Source: Chloroflexota bacterium (GTDB taxonomy: Bacteria > Chloroflexota > Anaerolineae > Anaerolineales > E44-bin32). From it: 40,374 bases of DNA. Made by a program: the position numbers and the translations under genes. The notes beneath the pieces are model-generated. The model was not told where the DNA came from, ran no database searches, and saw nothing but the letters and a program-made list of their open reading frames with translations. Where the stretch lies: the NCBI GenBank assembly GCA_022561385.1, contig JADFRG010000027.1, positions 1-40,374 of the forward strand, written 5' to 3'. This document shows positions 35,531 through 40,374 of the stretch, piece after piece. How positions within the stretch are numbered: position 1 is the stretch's first letter; each line of letters starts with the position of its first letter.

Positions 35531-36641
35531 CCATCGCGCGTCGAGTGCGCGGCCATTGCTCTTTGGTTACGAGCGCTGTTGCGAGGCTTCTCAACCACAT
35601 CAGGAGGTAGAAAGGTGAAATAAAGAGTGAAAGCACTGTCGCCTGCCGATTTGGGCTCACAAGCAAGGCATAGAGCAGAGCCAGCATATTTGTTAGGAGG
35701 ATCACCAGCGCCAGCATGGGGAGCAGTATCCACGGTAAGGCCAGCTCGAAACTGTGCGGCGGCAGGGACCACAACCCCAGCAGGATCGCCACCTGGAGCG
35801 GAACGAAGAAAGATTTGGGTTTGGCGACTAAACCTGCGACCAGGGACCAGCCTCGAGGGCCTTGGAACAACAGCCGGATCATGGCCTGCGGATGAGACCA
35901 CATTACTTGACCTTGGCCCCGCAGCCAGCGAGAGCGTTGACGAATGGCCCCATGCCGATCCGATGGCTTGGGATCCAGGACGAATGTTTCTGGGGCGAAT
36001 TGGATGGGGATTCGCGCCGCCGCCAGGAGAATCGTCAGCTCCGCATCTTCGGTCAAGGTGCGAAGCTTCGGCGCAACGGTTTCCAGCACATCACGACGGA
36101 AAGCCATGCCTGTCCCTCGCAATCGAGCCGACCAGCCTAACGCGCCTCGAATTCGCTCGTACACCATCTGTTCTGTGTTCTCAGACAGTGCCGCCAGCAG
36201 CGCGATCGGAGAGCTGGAGGTCACGACCGGTTTTACGCGAGCCTGGACGACGGTTGCTCCGGAACGAAATCTCCGCCGAATCCTCGTAAAGAAACTTGCA
36301 TCTGCGTGAGTGTCCGCGTCCAGAACTACAACAATCTGAGATTGCCTCGATTGCGCTCGCGTCCGTTCCAGCCACCAGGCCAGTGCGGTTCCTTTTCCGC
36401 AGCTTCCCCCGCCGGATCGGACATGGACTTGAGCGCCCATCGTTCTGGCCGTTTCTGCAGTCAGATCTCGGCAGTGGTCGGCAACCACATGAATACGGTC
36501 ATTCGGCCCAAGCAAGAGGTTCAGGGAGCTCAATGTATCTCTTAAGACCGGGGATTCGTCACGCGCCAGAATTACGACCGCCATATCCGAGTTTCCCGGA
36601 TGAAGGAAGTTCGTAGGCAACGCGTTCTTATGCACGGTCAA
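35493..36641 (-). CDS. Family 2 glycosyltransferase with C-terminal membrane helices
   Basis: This membrane-bound GT2 enzyme of about 382 residues makes or extends a surface glycan from nucleotide sugars on the cytoplasmic side. Motifs are AVVILARDESPVLRDTL at the N-terminus, VVVLDADTHADASF (DxD metal site), LTEDAELTILL (catalytic base region), and RQRSRWLRGQGQ (R/QxxRW). Three or four helices follow (about 265-365). The TTG at 36641 is the longest start; ATG at 36584 (MAVVILARDE) lies nearer the usual family start. It is translated ahead of the GT39-like gene, with overlapping ends. Confidence 0.85.
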   Translation of the reverse strand: MTVHKNALPTNFLHPGNSDMAVVILARDESPVLRDTLSSLNLLLGPNDRIHVVADHCRDLTAETARTMGAQVHVRSGGGSCGKGTALAWWLERTRAQSRQSQIVVVLDADTHADASFFTRIRRRFRSGATVVQARVKPVVTSSSPIALLAALSENTEQMVYERIRGALGWSARLRGTGMAFRRDVLETVAPKLRTLTEDAELTILLAAARIPIQFAPETFVLDPKPSDRHGAIRQRSRWLRGQGQVMWSHPQAMIRLLFQGPRGWSLVAGLVAKPKSFFVPLQVAILLGLWSLPPHSFELALPWILLPMLALVILLTNMLALLYALLVSPNRQATVLSLFISPFYLLMWLRSLATALVTKEQWPRTRRAMGERPTREPTIAG

Positions 36642-36725
36642 CGCTTCGATCCATTTGAGCTTGAAGTCCCAGTCAGTTCCGCCGATATCGCTCGGCTGTT
36701 GTCACAACGGATGGCAGCGGCTGGA

Positions 36726-37106
36726 CTATGGACAAGGTGTGGCCGGGAACTGGGATTCGAATGTGATGCAGGCCGCGGTTGCGGTCGCAGCTATATCTGG
36801 AGTTGGGGTTGCGGTCGGAGTTGCAGTTACCACCTGAATGATCGGGGTTGTTATCGCAGCCGCGCACGTCGGACAGATGGGCGGAGCGACGGATGTCGCG
36901 GGGCAGCTAAGAGGCGTAGGAATTTCAGGGCAGCCCTCGCCCGGCAATCTCACGAATCCAAACGACCAGAGGGCAAATCCGATAATAAGGCTGACGAGCA
37001 GCCCTAGAAGGAAGCCAAGCAATAAGTCAAGAGTGATAAATCTTCTGCGCGGGGCAGATGGTCTTTTGATGTTCGGCTCGGTATCCGAGCTCGAGGATTC
37101 TTCCAT
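36726..37106 (-). CDS. Small single-helix Pro/Thr/Cys protein of unknown function
   Basis: The 126-residue product has a charged cytoplasmic N-terminus, one hydrophobic helix (about 26-50, LDLLLGFLLGLLVSLIIGFA), and an outside tail with six Cys spaced among Pro and Thr (GEGCPEIPTPLSCP, ICPTC, CITFESQFPATPCP). It starts at ATG 37106 with GGGAG seven bases upstream. It lies between the surface protease and the two glycosyltransferase genes on the same strand. No family was recognised. The tail resembles that of the protein at 5754-6197, which also has one helix. Confidence 0.65.
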   Translation of the reverse strand: MEESSSSDTEPNIKRPSAPRRRFITLDLLLGFLLGLLVSLIIGFALWSFGFVRLPGEGCPEIPTPLSCPATSVAPPICPTCAAAITTPIIQVVTATPTATPTPDIAATATAACITFESQFPATPCP

Positions 37107-37298
37107 GGAACGGCTCCCGTCGGCTCCAACTCAAAATCCGCTCGAGCTGTGAGGAGATGGAGCATCGGTTTAGAGTTATGTACGACACAGTGGGTCCGGC
37201 AATCGACGCTGGATACTAGCATGCTACGCGGAGAGGACAAGTACCCTGCTTGCTGGCAGCAAATCTGCACAAAGCCCAGATCGGATTCAGGGGAGCTG

Positions 37299-39536
37299 CT
37301 ACGGAGTGGGGGTCGAGGTGGGCGTAGGAGTCGGGGTCGGACTGGGGAGCGGAAGACCGCCCTTCGCCTGAACCATCATGTATGCGGTCCAGGAACGATC
37401 CAACGAATCGTCCGGGCAAAAACGAAGCGGAGCCGTCCCGCATTCTAGAAGAATTCCCTCATTGTAGGCAGCTTCCACCCAGCCGGCATACCAGGCGGCG
37501 AGCGCCACATCGTCAAAGATGCCCACCGGTGGAGGCGGACTGTAGCCTACTCCATTCTTTACTATCAGGAAGAACACGCTTCCCTCAGCCCGCGTATGGT
37601 TGCTCAGCGGACAATAGATCAGTGGGTCCGTTCCGCAGCCGGCGGTGAAGCCGTCTGTCCACATGCTCTCTATCCAAGCATAGCCCCAATATGCCGGGTC
37701 GACGTCGCTGAAGCTCGGGGTGCTAGGTGGCGGATATGGTAGATCGGCGGTTCCGCCGTAAGCGCCGCGCAGCACGAACACCGCGCTTTCCGCCCGAATC
37801 AAGATGTTGTCAGGACAGTAGAGTGGAGGAGTCAGGCTACATCCAGCCACATACCCGGCTTCAAATAACGCTCCGATGTAATCGTAGGCCCAGTGGCCGG
37901 GAGGGACATCATCGAAAACCTGAGTCGGCGTGGGGGTAGGGGTAAAGGACGCCGTGACGGTGGCAGTTGGCGTATTGGTTGGTAGTGGAGTGAACGTGGC
38001 AGTCGGCGTCGACGAAGGCGTAGGCGTTGACGTCAGCGTTGGCGTCGCAGAAGGAGTCGGCGAAATCGTGGCGGTGAGAGTGGGCGTCAATGCGCTGGTG
38101 GGGGTAGCCGTCGGCGCAGGATCCGCAAGAGCGGCCACTGCCAGGTCGACTTGAATGCGTGGCAAGTCCACCTCTACGCCTGAGGTCCGTGTGTCGTCGA
38201 TCAGCACGCCGGTGCTGGTAAACGCCGCGAGCACATCACTGACGGAGGCGGCGGGATTCTTTGATTTGAGCACCGCCCAAGCACCCGCCGTGTGCGGCGC
38301 CGCCATCGACGTCCCACTAAAAAAAGCGTACAGATCGCCAGGGATGGAAGAATTGATGGATGATCCCGGCGCTACCAAGGAGAGAAATGAGGCCACGTTG
38401 GAGAAACTTGAGATCACGTCTGATTTGTCTGTAGAGCCGACGCTTACGGCGCTGGAAATGCATGATGGATAGGAAAGAGAATCCCTGAACCCGTTGTTTC
38501 CTGAGGCAATCACAGTGGCGATCCCAACCGAAGCTAGGTTATCAATGGCCAACTTGCGCGAGTCGCCGTCGCAGTTGCTATAGGCCTGCCCGCCGCCGAG
38601 GCTCATGTTGACCGAGGCAATCGTAATGCTCGAACTCTGATCGTAGACCCACTCCAGTCCGGCGATCTGGTCCGATGTCCAGCTCAAGATGCAGGGGGTG
38701 TTGCCCGCCCCACAGAAAGCAACGCTGTCGAATCTGGAAAACACCTGAACCGCGATCAGGTCCGCGTCCCGCGCCACCCCCGAGAAGCTGGAACCCTGCC
38801 CGGCGGCGATGCCCGACACATGTGTTCCGTGATCACAGCCGGGTATGGCCGAGTCGCAGTCGGCGCCGGCCCCAGTTCCAGTCTGGGTCTCGAGGCCATT
38901 GGGGCACAGCGTGGTTGAGCTGCTTCCGGCACTTGTGGTCGAGAAGCAGGCCTCCGCGACCACTTTCCCAGTCAGGAATTCATGGTCGCTGTCCACTCCG
39001 GTGTCCAGGATGGCGATCGTCTGGCCGGCGCCCGCATAGCCGGAGGCCCAGGCGGTATCGGCGCCGATGAGCGGCACACTGTCAGAGAGCACAGGAGGAA
39101 CGGCCTCATCCTCTTGAATGCTGATCACTAAGGGATTGGCCGCCAGATCTTCCAGACCCGCTGCATCAACCCTAACCGTCATCAAGGGGATGAACTTGAA
39201 ATTGCGGATAATGCTAGCGTTGAACGATGAAAGGCGAGTCGAGACAACATCCTGGATCCTGCCAATTTCATACCGCTGGGAATGGATGGCCGACGAGCTC
39301 CTGATCTCGCCTTCGGGATAGAAGGCGGTATCAAGCTCCACGATCACGCGCACGCTGCCGTCCTGCTGCGCTGTTGGCAGGATGCGGCGCAGTGCCTCAA
39401 CTTTAGCTAGAGCCCTTCGATCAGCTGGTTGGGCCGATGCCTGCGTCCCATAGATTCCAAGCGACATTAGACCCGATAGCACAAGCAACAGTAGCCCGAG
39501 CCGCTTAACCAACCTTCGGGAGGCTATCCTAGACAT
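37299..39536 (-). CDS. Secreted subtilisin-like protease with SLH cell-wall anchor
   Basis: From ATG 39536 the protein has 745 residues: a signal peptide (to about 36), an inhibitor-like propeptide (about 60-145, [31 protein letters not shown]), an S8 catalytic domain, a Pro/Thr linker (about 474-540), three SLH repeats (about 541-725), and a short Thr-Pro tail. The triad is Asp178 ([12 protein letters not shown]), His236 ([13 protein letters not shown]) and Ser410 ([12 protein letters not shown]), with the oxyanion Asn347 (ASGNNGF). Start 39536 gives the better signal peptide; an upstream GTG at 39584 adds 16 residues. It should be attached to the cell surface and digest external proteins. 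Confidence 0.92.
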   Translation of the reverse strand: MSRIASRRLVKRLGLLLLVLSGLMSLGIYGTQASAQPADRRALAKVEALRRILPTAQQDGSVRVIVELDTAFYPEGEIRSSSAIHSQRYEIGRIQDVVSTRLSSFNASIIRNFKFIPLMTVRVDAAGLEDLAANPLVISIQEDEAVPPVLSDSVPLIGADTAWASGYAGAGQTIAILDTGVDSDHEFLTGKVVAEACFSTTSAGSSSTTLCPNGLETQTGTGAGADCDSAIPGCDHGTHVSGIAAGQGSSFSGVARDADLIAVQVFSRFDSVAFCGAGNTPCILSWTSDQIAGLEWVYDQSSSITIASVNMSLGGGQAYSNCDGDSRKLAIDNLASVGIATVIASGNNGFRDSLSYPSCISSAVSVGSTDKSDVISSFSNVASFLSLVAPGSSINSSIPGDLYAFFSGTSMAAPHTAGAWAVLKSKNPAASVSDVLAAFTSTGVLIDDTRTSGVEVDLPRIQVDLAVAALADPAPTATPTSALTPTLTATISPTPSATPTLTSTPTPSSTPTATFTPLPTNTPTATVTASFTPTPTPTQVFDDVPPGHWAYDYIGALFEAGYVAGCSLTPPLYCPDNILIRAESAVFVLRGAYGGTADLPYPPPSTPSFSDVDPAYWGYAWIESMWTDGFTAGCGTDPLIYCPLSNHTRAEGSVFFLIVKNGVGYSPPPPVGIFDDVALAAWYAGWVEAAYNEGILLECGTAPLRFCPDDSLDRSWTAYMMVQAKGGLPLPSPTPTPTPTSTPTP
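37370..37918. repeat. SLH triplet segment, inverted homolog of 32851-33411
   Basis: This segment encodes the SLH block of the protease on the minus strand. It is closely similar at DNA level to the block in the SpoIID-LamG protein. Each SLH repeat has a Cys pair of the form C-x7-C ([30 protein letters not shown]). Confidence 0.85.
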
Positions 39537-39584
39537 CTTTACGAGCCGTTTATCTTCCTGCACGACAATTAATTCATCGAACAC

Positions 39585-40047
39585 CGCTCCTGTAACTTGA
39601 TCAATCCCGGTCTAGCCCCTCTACGTGCCTCGAGCAGATAGTCGATTGGTGCCAATGAGGCGGTACGAGTGTCGGCTCAGGTTTCTGGCTCATGCGACCG
39701 ATCATCGATTTGTTCGAGAGTGTTGTTCTAGTAGTAGTAGATCACCTGTTACTTCTTGGGTCGCTTACACTCAGCTTTCAAGTAGGAAAAGCCCTTGGTG
39801 GAAAATTCGCCGTATGGGGGTCGTTATTCTGGCCGGCACAACAGCATACGACACTTAGAATGCCTATTCTACCCAACCAGTGCCAATTGAGGGTTTTTCC
39901 ATGTTTTTGGGCTACTTTGTGGTCCTGCCGCTCGAGGAATTCAATAGCAAACAGCCTTCATTCGCGAGCGTGAGCTCTCCAAACCGCGAGTGGACGACAA
40001 TCGGTTGAAAAGCTGAGTTTCAGCTGGCTGTCTCGAGGGGCTCTGGT
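39585..40047. other. Gene-free stretch between protease and GT4 gene
   Basis: About 460 bases without a supported gene. One plus-strand frame (39692-39973) begins with a hydrophobic run (LFESVVLVVVDHLLLLGSL) but then loses protein-like character and has no ribosome binding site. The part next to 39536 should hold the protease promoter. No repeat or RNA gene was recognised. Confidence 0.45.
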
Positions 40048-40374
40048 CTAATAATGGCCGACAACCTTTTCGAAGGAGTTGGCCATGACATCGAGCGCAA
40101 CATTAGATGAATGTTTCTTGAGTATTGATAGTCGAGCCGCAGAACCGATTTTTTTTCGGCGGTCGCCATCTTGCAATAGAAGTTGAACCTTGGACGCTGC
40201 ATTTTTCAATGACTTCGGTTTGTAGAATATCCCCGTTCGATTATCGGTGATGAACTCTCGGAACGGGCCGATATCCGGCACCACAACCGCGCACTCTCTA
40301 GCCATTGCCTCCGCCACAGTCATTCCAAAGGATTCGCCATTAGAAGTGGAGAGCATGACTCCGCCGGAATCCCT
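40048..40374 (-). CDS. Family 4 glycosyltransferase, C-terminal part (cut by window edge)
   Basis: The frame runs to the window end without a start. The visible 108 residues are the end of the second Rossmann domain of a GT-B glycosyltransferase: MLSTSNGESFGMTVAEAMAR holds the conserved Glu pair of the E-x7-E motif (ESFGMTVAE), and PDIGPFREFITDNRTGIFY is the donor-binding loop. The rest of the gene lies beyond the right edge. It is probably part of the surface-glycan genes of this end of the window. Confidence 0.85.
   Translation of the reverse strand, partial: RDSGGVMLSTSNGESFGMTVAEAMARECAVVVPDIGPFREFITDNRTGIFYKPKSLKNAASKVQLLLQDGDRRKKIGSAARLSILKKHSSNVALDVMANSFEKVVGHY

Noticed and set aside
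39692..39973. Plus-strand frame with a hydrophobic start, perhaps a sugar-transferase remnant
   Set aside because: Only about 25 residues look like a membrane helix; the rest has no protein character, and no ribosome binding site is present.

Overview
The window looks like a chromosomal segment from a Gram-positive-like or monoderm bacterium, most likely Chloroflexota (Anaerolineae-like). This is inferred from cysteine-containing S-layer homology (SLH) triplets joined to long Pro/Thr linkers, a complex I membrane-arm operon with two NuoM genes, a long AtpB, tandem M42 aminopeptidases, and frequent TTG/GTG starts. No rRNA, tRNA or CRISPR array was seen, so the taxonomy is only inferred.

Layout. 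(1) 1-6.2 kb, minus strand: a small Pro/Thr-rich membrane-anchored protein, three paralogous M42 metallo-aminopeptidase genes, a membrane-bound sulfatase/phosphotransferase-like enzyme, and at the left edge the remnant of a fourth M42 gene (in-frame stop, lost metal ligand). (2) 6.3-8.0 kb: a divergent GAF-PAS class III adenylate/guanylate cyclase. (3) 8.0-13.1 kb: an intact FemAB-type aminoacyltransferase, a decayed membrane glycosyltransferase, a truncated and frameshifted second femAB, and a paralog of the membrane sulfatase. (4) 13.4-25.2 kb, plus strand: the core of the window. A tight run nuoA-H-J-K-L-M-M-N is followed at once by atpI-like, atpB, atpE and a fused atpF-delta gene. Only membrane-embedded parts of complex I and ATP synthase are encoded; the peripheral arm (nuoB, C, D, E, F, G, I) and the F1 catalytic genes are absent. 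The operon ends in a palindromic repeat and a strong hairpin terminator. (5) 25.4-27.5 kb: murE and a low-molecular-weight protein tyrosine phosphatase. (6) 27.6-30.5 kb: a hydantoinase/oxoprolinase hyuA-hyuB locus broken by two frameshifts and a large fusion deletion. (7) 30.8-40.4 kb: cell-surface genes: a SpoIID-LamG-SLH protein, two membrane glycosyltransferases, a small anchored protein, a subtilisin-SLH protease, and the end of a GT4 glycosyltransferase.

The most notable signals are in the energy operon. There are two different NuoM subunits, a NuoL with about 28 extra residues in its lateral helix, and a second NuoM lacking the transmembrane lysine normally needed for pumping. The start of nuoN is duplicated in frame. 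Subunit b is fused to only the C-terminal half of delta. The nuo features match the published '2M' class of enlarged complex I. Joining the membrane halves of two proton machines in one operon, without either soluble half, is the arrangement most worth following up.

The flanks are rich in decaying genes (psi-M42, psi-glycosyltransferase, psi-femAB, psi-hyuAB), so the regions around the operon appear to turn over quickly. All calls come from reading the sequence; no database search was run.
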